NCBI GenBank assembly: GCA_019722365.1
Contig: JADFUC010000124.1
Coordinates: forward strand, 34,807-98,806
Direction: 5' to 3'
Origin: Lithospermum erythrorhizon
Lineage: Eukaryota; Streptophyta; Magnoliopsida; Boraginales; Boraginaceae
DNA length: 64,000 nt
Shown here: positions 26,001 through 38,700 of the stretch, one piece after another
Position numbering within the stretch: position 1 is the first letter of the stretch
Layout of the letters: each line of letters opens with the position of its first letter
Program-made: the position numbers and the translations under genes
Notes under the pieces: model-generated
Databases searched by the model: none
Seen by the model: only the letters and a program-made list of their open reading frames with translations
Told to the model about the DNA's origin: nothing

Positions 26001-29000
26001 TCAAACTCAATATTACTAGAAGAAAATTACATAAACAGCATAATGAGAAAAATACAGACCTTAGAACAATCTGGGGATACAAGAAGACGGGGGTATCGTT
26101 TATCAAGAGACAGGTAATCCTTCTGGATCTCAGTCAAGTTGAAGGAGTGTACCTGGAAGCAAATTATCAACATATGTATAAGTCCTCGACTATTCTCCTA
26201 AAGCCAATTCACTATAACAAAATTGGTCAGGAACCTTCTGATAGAACAAGTATTAAAATTAGACTTTGCAACAAAAGCTATCTAGTAAAAAAACTCCAGA
26301 GTAGGTGATATCTAAGGCAATAACAAGATGGATGCCTCCACAACTGCAGCTCATGAATAATATGTTGAAATGAGAAACAGAAATTTGTACCAGACCAAAT
26401 GATCAGAGGCAGAAAGAAAAAAACCTAAAAGAGGAAACATAAGAATACCAAAGAAAGGAACCTAGCTAATACAAAAAGAAAACTAAAGGAGAAACTGATA
26501 AGAGATGAGTTAGGAGGACTGAGGAAAAGAAACCATCCATGAGAAGAAAAGGCAAAGCCAATAGATTGGCAGTAACAGGCTAAGTTTAGGAGTATAGCTG
26601 CTGCCTGCTAGATATAGTCACAACACTGAATAGTGTTCGAGCATCAATGTAGAGTCTCTAAAAGTGATATGCAGATTACTTTTCAGCGTCTATGCTTCCC
26701 ATAAACTTATTACCTTGCAGGCATATTCCTTCCTTTTTTCTCTAACAGGTGAATGGCGCCTTCAGCATGACAAACATCAATTAGTTACGAAGCCACATGA
26801 TATATTTGAGCAGCTAAATATACAAACTATAGCAGCATGCAAATGACGAAAACCAGCACCTATGAGAAGCTTCTCGACGTGGAGATTCTCGCCTTAAAGA
26901 CACAGCAGCATCCTTCCCCAAAGAAGAACTTCTAAGGTCCCTTGATGATCTGGCCGGTGTCCGCTCACGTCTACTTTCAAGTCCACTCTTGGATACACGA
27001 GCTCTCTCTTTATCCCTCCGCTCCAAAATGCGCTCTCTTTCACGCTCTCTTTCTCGTGCTTTTTCTCGATCCCTTTCCACGGATGCAATTTCCTACTGGC
27101 TGGATTCTCGATCTCTTTCTCGTAGCCGTTCACGCTCTCTGTCTTTTTCTCGATCACGCAAGAGATCTATATGATGATCTTTCTCCTTACGTTCACGATC
27201 ATCAATAATAGGTAAGCTACCACGTGTCAATAGAGTAGCTGGATAATCTGATTCAAGTGATGTCCGGTGTAACCCCTTCCCCGTCCCATAATCCCTACCT
27301 GCTGGCAAACTCACACCGTAACCAGGATTTGAAGACTTTTGGTCATAGATGAGGTCTTCAATATTCCTTCGAGGAGCTGCGCCTAAAATTGATGAAGAAT
27401 GTTGACCCCCAAAAGATGAACTACCTAATGAAAAATTGCGTGGGTCTGAGTCAAGCCTCCCACCGTAAGCTATCGGATCTTGCACTGGATTATGCTCCTG
27501 GGCTGATTGGTGAATAGCTTGTCCCCTTCCCGCAAGATAATCGACTCGTCTGCTAGAGTTTCGGCTGCTTTTCAGTGCATTATATATTGAATTATTATGT
27601 GAAGCTTCAACTACATAGTCTTAGAGAGCTAACTGAATACGACTGATGCAAACTATTTCACATCATATTAACAACGCAACATTTTGGATAGTATACAATA
27701 AAAAACAGAAGTGAAACGGAAGTTTGATTTCCAAGATTACTGTAGCATTCTTCCTTGCTTAAGCATATGCAAAATCAAAAATAAAACAAAAGAGTGAGAG
27801 TACCTAGAGTTTCCATCAAGCACTGAAGATTGCAAGGACTGGGCTTTCAGCAATTGTTCTTGCCGCATCAATAGAGGTTGTTCCAGCCGATCATATACTT
27901 CAGCATGCTTAAGACATAAAACCAATATGAAACTAACATTGCTATTTTGCAGAATTGATAAAATAATTTGTTATGAAGATAATAACAGTAGGTCAAAGTA
28001 ACTTAGGCATCGTAAATACAACAGATACCTGGAGTTTATGACCATAAGGAATTGGATCAGCATATCGGCTTGCTTGGTGATCAGTAAGGGGATCCTTGCT
28101 TTCATAAGCATGCCTTTCACCATATTGCTGCTGTCTCTCTAGTAGTGAATAATCAGCAGCTATCCTATCAGCATATAGTTGTTCCCTCTTGTGACCATAA
28201 ACATGGCCTGAAGATGAGACATAGTCACTGGACGTTAACTTGGGGGAGTCTGGCAATCCTGAACCATAAACACCATGAAGCTCCAAAGCAGATGAAGCAT
28301 TTCCTTTGCTACTGGTCACTGGAATCTGATGAAGGAGACGATGAGAACACATTCTTTTGGAAATGACCCTTAGAAAATTCCACAAAAAATAAAAAATTGA
28401 AGAAAATAATCGCACTCCTCTATAAATTATTCGTAAAAATTAACATTCCTCCTGAGTTGAGAACATCAGAAACAATGTAAAAAAAAGAAAAGGGGGTCTA
28501 ACATCTTTTGAAGGCAGTAGAAACATAGGTGAATGTTTTTCAAGAGAATATACTTCAAATGCGGAAGAGAAACCATAGCAATTCAAAAAAAAAAGTAAAC
28601 ATGAAGTACGGAAGTCTTTCAAGAAACCTTGACTACAGTAAACATGAAGTACAGAAGTCTTTCAAGAAACCTTGACTACAGTAAAAATGAAGTACAGATC
28701 ACAGAAAGAAAGTTGTAAGAACAGTTCAAATACATTTAATAACAAACTCGCAGCTAAATGCATTTGTTGTTGTGAAATATATAAGAAATATAAAAATGGG
28801 GTGTTGCATCAACAAACAGTTCTCGTGCTAAAAAAGACTAACACGTGCTAAAAAACACTAACAGACAGAATAGTGCTCAACAAACTCAAGGGACACAATC
28901 ATAGTTTGAAATGTGAATGGTACATGGCGTGAAGTTCTAAAAGTTCTTGGCCCGGCGTAAGCGAGACCAAGCCTTGAATACTTTTACAGTTATTATTTTA

Positions 29001-32000
29001 ACAATAATATAGTTCATGAAAAATGTAAAGTACTTAATTAAAAATCATCAATATGAATTCAAAAGTGAACAAAAGCATCACAATTCAGCTTAAATACTAA
29101 AATTAATTCAACATACTTTAATTAACTAAAACTAAAATAATAGAAACAAATAAATTAACTAAACATACGAAAAAGATACTTAGAAACATAATTCCGACAT
29201 TCACAAAATAATTTATTAAACAAACATCCCCAAAACAGTAGCATACAAACAAATAATTTATTTAACAAACATCCCAAAACAGTAGCAAACAAACAAATAA
29301 TTTATTGAACAAATAATTAACTAAAATTGATTAACTTAATACTTTACTAAATAATAAAATTAACATCCCAAAATAGTAAAAAATTCAATGAAGATTAGTT
29401 ATTATTGCAGAAAAAAGATATCAAACAACGTTTATACAATCACCTCAAAACAATCAAACAATGTCCATCACTTAATATGTCCCAAATCTTACTTAAAAAT
29501 CAAATCTTTGAAGAAGTTATCCATAATTTATAATATAATTACAGTCTCTTGCATAGTAACCAAAGATAAAATGGGAAACAATGTCAACTGTGTCCCAAAG
29601 GTATGAAACATTTGGCTAAAAGATAAAATGTTTTACTTAATGATAACACCAATAATTGTTATACAAACCGAAGTAGAAGCTACATCACAATTTCTTAAAT
29701 ATATGACTAAACATTCCTTTGAGAATAAAAACAAACATGGAAAGGTAATATGAACTGCTGCACTTAGTTTAACAGGGTGGTTCCTTCGGGAACTCAAGGA
29801 AGACAGTATATGTGCTAGCGAAGGATCCAGACTATCACCATTGCATCTCTACTATATTATTGAAGTACCATGTACTGTGATTGTTATGAACAACATACAA
29901 ACATTTTGAAGTGTCATCAAGTAGCTATTCTACCATACAACTGCTTTAAGGACTCAAGCCTAAGGAAATAAATTTTTCCATTTCGAAATTAATATGTTTT
30001 GTTTTCTCTTTGGTTGCATCTGCAATCTTAATGAAACAAGACAATAAAAAATAAATTATGGGAACAAAATAATCAAGATGTGATAACATAAAACATGATG
30101 AAACTTCGGTGACCTGCTGAGTAGTTGAACCCCCATAAGTCAAACTGTACTGTCCACCACCATAGTTAGGTGCATTGGAGAGATGAGTAGTGTGATCTCT
30201 GAATCCACTCACTTCAGGCTCTTGGTGACTCCTTAGCATTGAAGATTGTCGTAAACCAATAGAGCCTTCTGCCAATCCAGCAGAGCTCCCAGGGTACCCA
30301 GATCCCAACTGTATAGTCATAAAGCATCAGAATTGGGAGTTGTCAGAGATATGTGATGCTAATTGTGGAGAGGAAAGTAAAATGGAAAAACAAAATTAAA
30401 AAATGAATCAAACAAATATAAATGAATACATTAATATTAGGATTTGTGCTACTTGACATCTTCCCATTTTCTTTCAGATAAAACAGGGGGGTAAAAGCTG
30501 TTGAGCTCACTACATACCACATGTGACTAGCATCGTGAAACTCAATTTCAAAGAACTAAGAAGCAGTCTTAAACAATCAACACTTCTACATATGCAACAA
30601 CATAAATGAGGATATTCCAAACACTTCTACGTATGCAACAATATCAAATCCAAGATAATCCAAAGCATAGGTACATAGTCATCATGAACAAACCCAGTTA
30701 CATTGTAAGGTTGTGCAACAGAAATTACAAATACTGCTCCTAGAGAATATTCCAGGATTATGAAATCAACACTAACCAAATCTAAGTCAACACTGAAATA
30801 TAATTGATCCACATACCATAAATCAAAACCCACACTGAATCATCTATGGCATGTACTAAATGTTACTCCCTCCATCCCTAAATGATTGCCCACTTTCTAA
30901 ATTTGATGTATTGACTTCTTAAACTTTAACCTCAATTAATATTTTGTGAAAAATATATCAAAATATAGCATTTTCACCCTATTTTACTATTAACATTATA
31001 AGTTTGATTCAAATCAGAGTTGCATGAGGTAATGAATACATCAAAATTAGTTAATTTTGACAATTCCAAAATCAAATTGGACGACTATTTAGGAATGGAA
31101 GGAGTATATGGCACTATCTTACCAGTATATTCATAGCATATTCTTAAAACCTGATTAATATTGACCACCTATAATATATTTAACCCACAATCTCTACTAT
31201 ACCTTCTAAAGAAAGATGGTACACGTAGCATACAATTTGGTATTGTTCATTTGAGTAGAAATATACACCTGACATCAATATTAGCCAACTTCATGTCAAA
31301 ATTTTCTTGAGTATTATGTTTCTCATCGTCCAGTTGGGATTTCCAATTGGAAGTAGAAGAGCAGTTCATTGAAAATAGTTAATAAAAAAATCCCACAATT
31401 CGGGTTTAGCACACATAATTCCACAAAACAATCATGGGCTAATACTTCTCCAAATTCACTCCAAAGGTACAAATATCCAAAACATGATAAGAAAACAAAA
31501 ACTCTTACACTCAATACCAAAAAAATTGTCCAGTAAAATATTTTGATGGTTGACTTTAAAAAGTTTGTGTGCACTATTTGGTGAAAAGCACATTAAGATA
31601 TAGTATTTTCAACCTAGTTCAATAATATCATGATAATTTCGATTCGAACAAGAAATATCTGCATGGAATATATTTTCTAATCTTGACCATTGAATTTTTT
31701 TTGTTAAATTTGACCACTGAAAATTAAAGTGGACAATCTTTTGGGATAGTGGTAGTAATGAAAACGAATAAAAACATTGCCCATATTTGAAAATCACACA
31801 AATACTCCCTCCAATCCAATTCACTTTAACTGAGGTTTTCATCTGTCCATGTCAACCTTTAACATCAATTATCTTTCATTCATTATTCCAATAAAAATAA
31901 ATTCTACTCCCTATATAATTGGATAAGTCTTTCAAATATTTTCACAACATTATTTTATTTAAACTTTTTATAACATAACTAAAAAGTAATGGATGTCCAA

Positions 32001-32978
32001 ACTTGACGAGAAAAACGAAAACTCCAATTAAATTAAATCGGCAATACCAGTAGTAAAAACAATAAACACATTAAAGATTCTAAGTTTGGCACATAAAGCT
32101 GAATGTGGAGAGTAAGGAGATTACTGCTATTATTTTCTTTGAATCTTTCATAATAACTAAAAATGAATTAATTTCCCAAACTCAAGACACGAAAAAACGA
32201 AAACGAAAATTAAATTAAATTGGATATAGTATTAAAAAAACAGAAACTGAATAAAGATTATTTTCTTTAATTTTTTCGGAATAACTAAAAATGAATTGAT
32301 GTCAAAAAGTGGATACGAAAAGACGAAAACGTCAATTAAATTAAATTGGATATAGTGAAAAACAATAAACATGGATTAACGATTGTATCTTTAGCACATA
32401 AGCTGAATGTGGTGGGTAAGGAGATTGATGCTATTATTTTCTTTAAATTTTTCATAACATAACTAAAAATTAATGGATGTCCCAAACAACGAAAAACGTC
32501 AATTAAATAAAATTGGATACACTAAAAACAATAAACAGATTGTATCTTTGGCACATAAGCTGCTGCTACTATTTTCATAATAACTAAAAACAAATTGATG
32601 TTCAATGACACGAAAAAACGAAAACGACAACTAAATTAAATTGGATATAGTAAAAAAACAATAAACATAAACTGAATAAAGATTGTACCTTCGGTACATA
32701 AGCTGCTGTAATTTTTTCATAATAACTAAAAATAAATTGATGACACGAAAAAACGAAAACATCAATTAAATCTATAAAGTAAGTAATTGATGTTCAAAAC
32801 TGGACACGAAAAAACGAAAACGCCAATTAAAACAGAAACCGAATAAAGATTGTACCTTTGGTACATAAGCTGAATGTGGAGAATAAGGAGATTGTTGTTG
32901 TTGTTGCTGCTGAGGTTGTTGTTGTTGCTGCTGCTGCTGTTGTCGATTGTACACATTACTCCCTCGTGCAAAATACAT
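17079..32978 (-). CDS. CCAR1: CCAR1/CARP1-like protein (cell division cycle and apoptosis regulator 1 homologue), 21 exons, one in-frame stop
   Basis: Coding exons (high to low): 32978-32856, 30308-30114, 28325-28029, 27907-27804, 27552-26860, 26759-26714, 26152-26060, 25982-25927, 24680-24566, 24280-24069, 23990-23927, 22543-22370, 21878-21848, 21767-20671, 19682-19608, 19412-19338, 19212-18808, 17864-17571, 17488-17447, 17364-17302, 17189-17079. They total 4,365 bases (1,455 codons) with every phase consistent. Order: MYFARGS start, polyQ (13-29), Y/G/S-rich region, Arg/Glu-rich linker (about 360-460), S1-like/LAIKA-type segment with DYLSLDKRYPRL (about 471-517), DBC1/CARP1 inactive Nudix-like domain with MIGGPWDPVDG and EVTVIFLPDLTDCLP (about 575-724), long Lys/Glu-rich region with repeated KKIIKKV motifs, acidic Glu/Asp-Pro stretch (about 1220-1270), and a C-terminal EF-hand-like module with FRFFDRNRAGYIR. 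Plant homologues run nearly collinear. Animal CCAR1 is a nuclear coactivator and splicing-associated protein; the same role here is inferred. Codon 393 is TAG (27,095-27,093), so the annotated reading is either truncated to 392 residues, a pseudogene allele, or a sequence error. Confidence 0.93.
17562..17864 (-). repeat. Intragenic short repeat encoding a VENS-D-GKVE motif (CCAR1-like exon 18)
   Basis: Exon 18 of the CCAR1-like gene contains about five degenerate copies of a 24-36 base unit, each coding a variant of KVENSSDGKVEPSA. The repeats stay in frame, so copy number can change without a frameshift. They belong to the disordered region before the EF-hand-like end. Confidence 0.7.
18414..18455. 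repeat. Two tandem 21 bp units in a CCAR1-like intron
   Basis: CCGGTTCTTTCGAATGTAAG occurs twice in a row with a one-base spacer. Small intronic duplication, no other signal. Confidence 0.85.
25215..25535. repeat. 161 bp tandem duplication in CCAR1-like intron 8
   Basis: The block starting GTGGCACGTGAAG at 25,215 is repeated from 25,376 with only a few substitutions, through GAACATTGGACAATGG and CTATGCTCATCAGTT to TGGTGTCTTTCTAT. High identity means a recent event. The intron lies between the exons at 25,927 and 24,680. Confidence 0.9.
28592..28695. repeat. 43 bp tandem repeat, about 2.4 copies, in CCAR1-like intron 2
   Basis: The unit AGTAAACATGAAGTAC...AAACCTTGACTAC is found twice in full and a third time in part (to about 28,695), nearly identical each time. 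Confidence 0.85.
29196..29325. repeat. About 53 bp tandem repeat in CCAR1-like intron 2
   Basis: AAATAATTTATT(A/T/G)AACAAACATCCC followed by AAAACAGTAGCA(A/T)ACAAAC is present in about two and a half copies. AT-rich and intronic. Confidence 0.8.
30866..31104. mobile_element. Stowaway MITE, 239 bp, in CCAR1-like intron 1
   Basis: It begins CTCCCTCCATCCCTAAATGA and ends in the inverted counterpart TTTAGGAATGGAAGGAG, flanked by TA at 30,864-30,865 and 31,105-31,106. This is the classic Stowaway terminal sequence and TA target. No coding capacity. A partial relative is suggested at about 31,500-31,830 by another CTCCCTCCAATCC end and matching internal words. Confidence 0.85.
32072..32710 (-). 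repeat. Degenerate copies of exon 1 end plus 5' splice site inside CCAR1-like intron 1
   Basis: Exon 1 ends (minus strand) CAGCTTATGTACCAAAG followed by the donor GTACAATC. Related stretches lie downstream at about 32,709-32,679 (donor-like GGTACAATC kept), 32,575-32,537, 32,443-32,380 and 32,140-32,073. The last two also keep the upstream ATCTCCTTA...CACATTCAGCTTATG part; in three copies the GT has changed. Between them the AT-rich intron sequence with AAAACGAAAAC and TAATAACTAAAAAT words is repeated too. The whole stretch is an eroded tandem array with a unit of roughly 140-310 bp. Confidence 0.8.
32895..32942 (-). repeat. Polyglutamine-coding CAA/CAG repeat
   Basis: Mixed CAA and CAG codons code nine Q, one P and seven Q (residues 13-29) of the CCAR1-like protein. 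Mixed codons suggest some stability against slippage. Confidence 0.95.
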
Positions 32979-33134
32979 AATTCAATTTCACTAATTAAAA
33001 TATTAATTCAGCATTTGATTTCAATTTTGATTTTGATTTTGACCTGGAAATTCAAAATTAGGGGAAAATAATATTAAAGGAGAAATTGAAAGTCAACAAG
33101 CATTTGGAATGAAGAAAGGGAGAAAGTACTCACC
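32979..33134 (-). other. 5' UTR with a likely 143 bp intron (CCAR1-like gene)
   Basis: Reading on the minus strand, AATAAG is followed by the strong donor GTGAGTAC (boundary 33,134/33,133), and the acceptor TTAG lies at 32,991, twelve bases before the ATG. This implies a non-coding leader exon ending at 33,134 and a 5' UTR intron of 143 bp. The transcription start was not located. Confidence 0.55.
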
Positions 33135-36100
33135 TTATTAGGTTTTCAACGAGGTAAGTGTTATCTATGAGTCTATAATCTATTAAATATACGGAGTATA
33201 TTAACTTTAATGGTACAATGGTGAGTTTGGTTTGGATTAGTACACATAGTAAGGTTGTTAATGAGTCGAGTTGAATTGGGGTTGGGATTGCTCCCGGAGT
33301 TCGGTTCGACTGATAAAGGTGGATAGATCTAAAATTTTGGGTTGAAGTAGTAGCGAAAAGAAAGTAAAGGTTGAGTTGGAATAGTATTAAAAATACATGT
33401 GAGATATACAACTCGAAATTGAATCATGGATTCCAAGAGAGTTGAAATTTTCCAATTGGCTTGAAATAGGCCCAACTATTTTTTCAAGTCCAAAAATTTA
33501 GGAAGAAATATAATATCTTTATTTTTTCAATCCAAAATAATAAAATGTTATGACAACCAATTTATTTGTAACATGTTAACAAAACCATAAGATGGTACAT
33601 TTTTATAAGCATTGTTTTCTTACATATTAACAATACTAAAAACAATGGAATGGTTACCTACAGCGTGAGCTTTTCAAGCGTCGTTTCATTTCGGCGTACT
33701 TTGAGTTATGCGTTCATGGACGAAGCTTGAGGCTAAATAACTCGACGCGTGGAGTTAAATAGTCGTTACAATTTGCGATTCACGTAGAGAATGGCGAAGA
33801 GTGTAATTTCTAATTGGTTGAGGGAGGATTTCTATTATTTCTCGCTTATTCATTGCTACCATTAGTACAACGCGTGTCTGTCGCATCGATTTTTACTGCA
33901 TACGCTCCTACTCCCGTTTTCTTCCCACCTTGACCTAATTTAATGCCAGCTGAAGGCACAAATGCTTCGCTACTTGGTTATCCATTTTGTACTTCGGTCG
34001 CCAAGTTCCGTCAGTCGTGCTTTCTTCTACAGGAGATTGTTAGCGACAGTGATCGTCTTTCCTCGTATGCTTAAAAATGTGGCGACCCGTTTATTGGGGA
34101 GTCTTTGACTTGTTTGGCTCATTTCGATTTAAAATTTTGCGTTCCTACATATTATTGTCCTGCTGCTATCGCCCATTTGCGTATTGAGGTGGTGAGTTGT
34201 CTTGATTATGATGCATCTAGGGACTTCCGCTCACCGTCTTCAACGGTTGATATTGGTTAGTGTTCAAATACATAGTAATTGGTTGAGTTATTTACACTTT
34301 TTTTTGACATAGAGATTGTATGATGTTTATGTATTGAAACATGAGTGAAGGAAGTTTGTAGTGTGGAAGCGTTATAAGCGGGGTTGAGCCATTGGTGTTA
34401 TGAGGTGAATAAATCTTATTTTAGGGATTTATATGCTAGAAAGATGTAGCGGTTTCAATGTCGTGGATGTGAATCTGCATACTTACACTCATGGTAGTAG
34501 TTATGTTAAGGAAATTCAAGGTGGGTGTTAAGCATGGTAAAGGTTATTACACCATTTTAGGTGAAATATTTATTTTCGACTTCTTGGATGTGAATTGTTG
34601 GATTATCTTAAATTTTCATTATATTGTTTGTTAATATCATGTCATTGTTTGTCATCGATTGAATGTGAGCAATAATTTGGAGATACATGAATGTGAGCAA
34701 TTGATGTGTGGGATTTTCATTTCCTGCTACATCACCAAAAAATCTTGACAAATTTCATTAGAACAAATAATTAATTATTTGCCTAATATATGAACACGGA
34801 TTGGTGGCGGCGTACCTTAGGTTGTCTCCTATCACGATCCATAATTAATTATTAGTGATTGGTATTTGTTGTTAGTCTGAGATGTACCCCTAATATACTA
34901 TACTTGCCAGGACTCTTGTCTTTGATATTGCTCCTTCCGATTAGTAACCATCAACTAGTTATTTGTTTTTATTATTTACATTACTTTGTAGGGGCGAGTC
35001 ACGATTTAATGTGAGAGGAGGCCAAAAACATTGTTATTGAAAAATTTAAATATATAAATTTATAATTTTATATAGGTACAAATTAATATTTTGATATTTT
35101 AAGTAGAGATATTGCATATTTTATTTAAATTTAAGATGGACGAAACATAAAGATTTCGTCATATTATTAATTTTTTTTTAAAAAGTGTCGAATTTTAAAA
35201 TATTAGGGGACGTAGCCTGCCGCAGCCGCTTATGGGTACTCCGCCCAGTGTTACTTTGTTTGTATGGAGTTAAATATTTTATATTTTATAAGCTTTTTTG
35301 AATATGATTAAATAAAGCAAATTAGATCATTCTACATTACATATTCTTCTTATTTATTCTAAAGTAGAAGATGGTGTTTCAACTTCATTCTTGGATAAAT
35401 TCAAAACAACCTATTTGTTGTCATATGACACATAGTTAATCGACTTAGATTTAGACAACAACTTTCAAAACGTTGGGGACATATTAAGTTGAGTTATTAT
35501 ATTTATTATTTTCATTATTATAATTTTTTCCAAATATTTTGCAGATCCTATGAGAATGGAGAGATGGGTGACTCTACAGAGATTAATGTTTGCATGTATG
35601 GAGAGAACTGCAACTACAACCTAGGCACATGCAAATGAAGAGACTAAGAACCTTTGAAGACTTATGTAATTTACTATGGATTGATATGAGCTGATAAAAA
35701 GGATGAATTTGATAATTTAGACTTGTATATTTTATCTAGATAGTTAATGTGTCTAGTGTTGAAAATAGTTAGTACCCATAATTCATGGGAGATTAAAGAA
35801 AATCGAAGAGCACTTCTATAATGGAGATTGACCTTATCCCGGCAGTTTGATGAGGGGAGGCAAAACACCTTAGTCCAATTCGGAGGAGGGAGGGCCGGTT
35901 GGCACTTTCAACGGCTTTGAGAGGCCAACAAAGAATAAAAGTTATGTAATGATTCAGCACATTCCTAATCAGTTAAGGTAATTCTTTATTTGGTAGGATA
36001 ACTTCCAGTTGGAGAATTATCGCTATACTCCACTGCATATTAGTTAAGGAACTATTTAATTCATTGCAAGAAGTAGGACTTAGCTCTGCGTAAAGCCGTA

Positions 36101-37030
36101 AACCTATGTTATTCGGAAAATTACAACTTTATTGTTGACAAGTCTCAATGTAACGTTGCCTATTAGTGGAGTTATTGATAGAAATTAAAGATAAAATAAT
36201 TAAAATTTTAATTAAGCCCTATTGATCAATGGTGTCCATGTTTAGTTTACATGCATGTTACTAGTATCAACTACTACAATCTAAAATACTTCGTAGAAAC
36301 AAAATGTAACAAGATTTGTCCACATGACCATTATATCAACATTTTCATCTAAGCATCCTTTTTTTTCAACTATAAAAATTACAAATTACAAAGATAGAAA
36401 TTTAAACTAATTTAAAATCTAAACTTACTTCATTTGATATACTATAAACTATGTATACGTTAAACAATAGTACCACCTAAATTTAATGTGCCCATCTATG
36501 AGCGTAAGACGCAAAATCTCAATGCTATTCATTTCATCTACAATTTGAAGTTTGGTACTATTTCTAAGAAGGGGAGCCTTCTGTAATAACTCTTCATATT
36601 CATTCATTTCAGCCACAAGGGTGAAATTTTTCTCGATATCTTTTTTGATTTCCTACTTTTGCTCTATCTCTTCAATTCATCTAGCATGCCACAAAGGTTT
36701 CTTATTTCTTCCAAATAATTATAAATTCTACATTCAGTACTACTTTTAATTTTGTGAAACTCTTCGACTCTTTCCTCATGATAATAAATGTCATCCAACA
36801 ATCTATTCGCTATTAAAGCATTATTAGGGGGTGGAATACAAAAGTCGGTAGATGACATATTTCGAAAGAAAAAAGATATTTTAGGATATGTTATTGCAAT
36901 AGTCTTAGATTGATGAAAGTGGACACTTGAACCTACATATTTATAAAGTAAAAATGGGCAAATAGAAAGTTAGATAAAAAAAAGTGTCAACATCTCCTCT
37001 ACAAATAGTGGCCCGATAAAGGTGATTGCT
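33135..37030. other. Intergenic DNA upstream of the CCAR1-like gene
   Basis: No coding region recognised apart from the hAT-like insertion listed separately. The first few hundred bases presumably hold the promoter of the minus-strand gene, but I see no clear core element. A minus frame at 36,664-36,858 could be part of the nearby PIF/Harbinger element; this is a guess from position only. Confidence 0.4.
34990..35250. mobile_element. hAT-like element, about 261 bp, with 8-9 bp flanking repeat
   Basis: TTACTTTGT occurs directly before (34,981-34,989) and after (35,251-35,259) a segment that starts AGGGGCGAGTCACGA and ends GTACTCCGCCCAGTG. The ends are imperfect inverted repeats of the CAGGGGCGGA type seen in many plant hAT elements. 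The interior is AT-rich and non-coding. A 9 bp flank would also fit a Mutator-like element. Confidence 0.65.
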
Positions 37031-37689
37031 TGGCGCAGGGTGTTTGTTAAATTTGGCCCAGCAAAATACGGCGAATAGTGGCCCGAATTACTTTTAGATC
37101 AATTCGCAGGCTAAATAAGATACTTAAAAAATATTTAGATGTTTGATAAGTTCAAAAAAAAAGACTTAAATTAAGTTGTTTGGCAAACTTTACTCTACTT
37201 GAATTCGTTTACTTATATATGAATCATATATTAAATAAATAATACTATCATAGATAACTAAATAATAAATCTTATTAATTAGATTATAACTATAATAATT
37301 TGATTAAATAAATATTAAAATATAAATAAATTCTAATATCATTAAAAATATTTAAAATTTATAAAAAAAAACATATAAAAATTCAATAAAATTGATCAAA
37401 GTATACATCTTGAAAAAATTATACTTTTAATTCTTCAATTAATAAGAAAATAACCATTTGTCTTCATTTTGAACCTATAATCTAGAGACATCACCTTTGT
37501 TAAAAAAATGAACACTGATTCTTGGCGCTCGTCATACGTAATTAACTTCAAGTACAAAGCGGTTAGCGATTTTTTCCGTAGATTAATCATATATATTTGA
37601 TCTGCACGTCTTGTATTAAACTGATGTTGATCGCTAGAAGAGTCTCCATTATTGCCTCGTGAATTCTCACATGTTGCTTTATCATCGTC

Positions 37690-38700
37690 AAACATTAGGG
37701 AGAAATAATTGCATTTTATCCCTCTCTGAATAAAATTTTATGCGTAGCCACACAGATATTATTGCGATATTTCTTTGTGTTGGAAATGGATAAGATGGCA
37801 TCACTGTGAGAATCGGAAACCGATTTTTAAGAACTCCAAAAGTACGTTCAATGACATTTCTCAACTTTGCATGTGCTCTATTGAAAAGTTCTTCTCTTGT
37901 TAAATCAGGCCGATTATTTTTGAAAATACGCCCAGCGATGGCGCGATTGCGATATGGAGCCATGAATGCACGAGTATGTGACTATACATCACATAAATAA
38001 TACTTATCTATAAAATTAAAATATAAAATTGATATTGCAATAGTGTATTACCATTTAAATATTTTAAAATAAGTCTTAGTACGAGCACGGAGGTGGTATA
38101 GGAAAATTACTAGTCGGATATTGAATTATTTACAGCCGACACTCGAGAATCATGCGACTCTCGCTTCCCATCCGGCCACCACAAAAAGTAAAAAATCATA
38201 TAAAATCACATACAAGCATTACGATAAATTCTCCTTCTCTCCCCTAAATGGTGTTTTGTTCAATAGGAGATATGGCAGTCTTAACTCGAAGTTCCATCTA
38301 ATGCTATGGAACCACTAAAATTTCTCTAAAATCGTTGATGAGATCGATTTTTGATGGGTAAAATGAATCACTATTAAGTAAAGACAATCATCTATTTGGA
38401 GATGCAAATCATAACATTAAGAACTTCATAGAAATGTTATGTATGTAAGCGAATGATTGAATAAATCCGTTTCACAGCTTACGATTGCTATATTTTTACT
38501 CAAAGTAAGCAAGCTGTGCAATCTTTTCTTCAACCGATAAATGCTGACTATCTTGCAACCAATTCTTTCTTGAAAATGCTTGCGTGCATAGAGGTCTCAA
38601 ATACATCCTAAGCATTTTCCGCGGCAATGAAACCAAGGTTCCATTTTAAGATATAGTTATTTAAATGCCTACAACCCGGTGAAAGATCTCGTTAGAAGAA
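37690..38700 (-). pseudogene. PIF/Harbinger transposase (DDE_Tnp_4) remnant
   Basis: On the minus strand the order matches the family: a segment resembling DSQHLSVEEKIAQLAYF near 38,560-38,500, an ALDGT piece near 38,300, FVVAGWEA then HDSRV near 38,190-38,145, KYYLCDV near 38,000, and an open stretch (37,963-37,690) with AFMAPYRNR, ELFNRAHAKLRNVIERTFGV and LKNRFPILTVMPSYP. The last is the conserved C-terminal part of the DDE domain. Stops and at least one frameshift (between VAGWE and HDSRV) break it, so it is inactive. It presumably once moved by a DDE cut-and-paste reaction. Confidence 0.8.

Noticed and set aside
29196..29325. CRISPR-like array
   Set aside because: Adjacent AT-rich repeats without unique spacers, in a plant intron; an ordinary tandem repeat.
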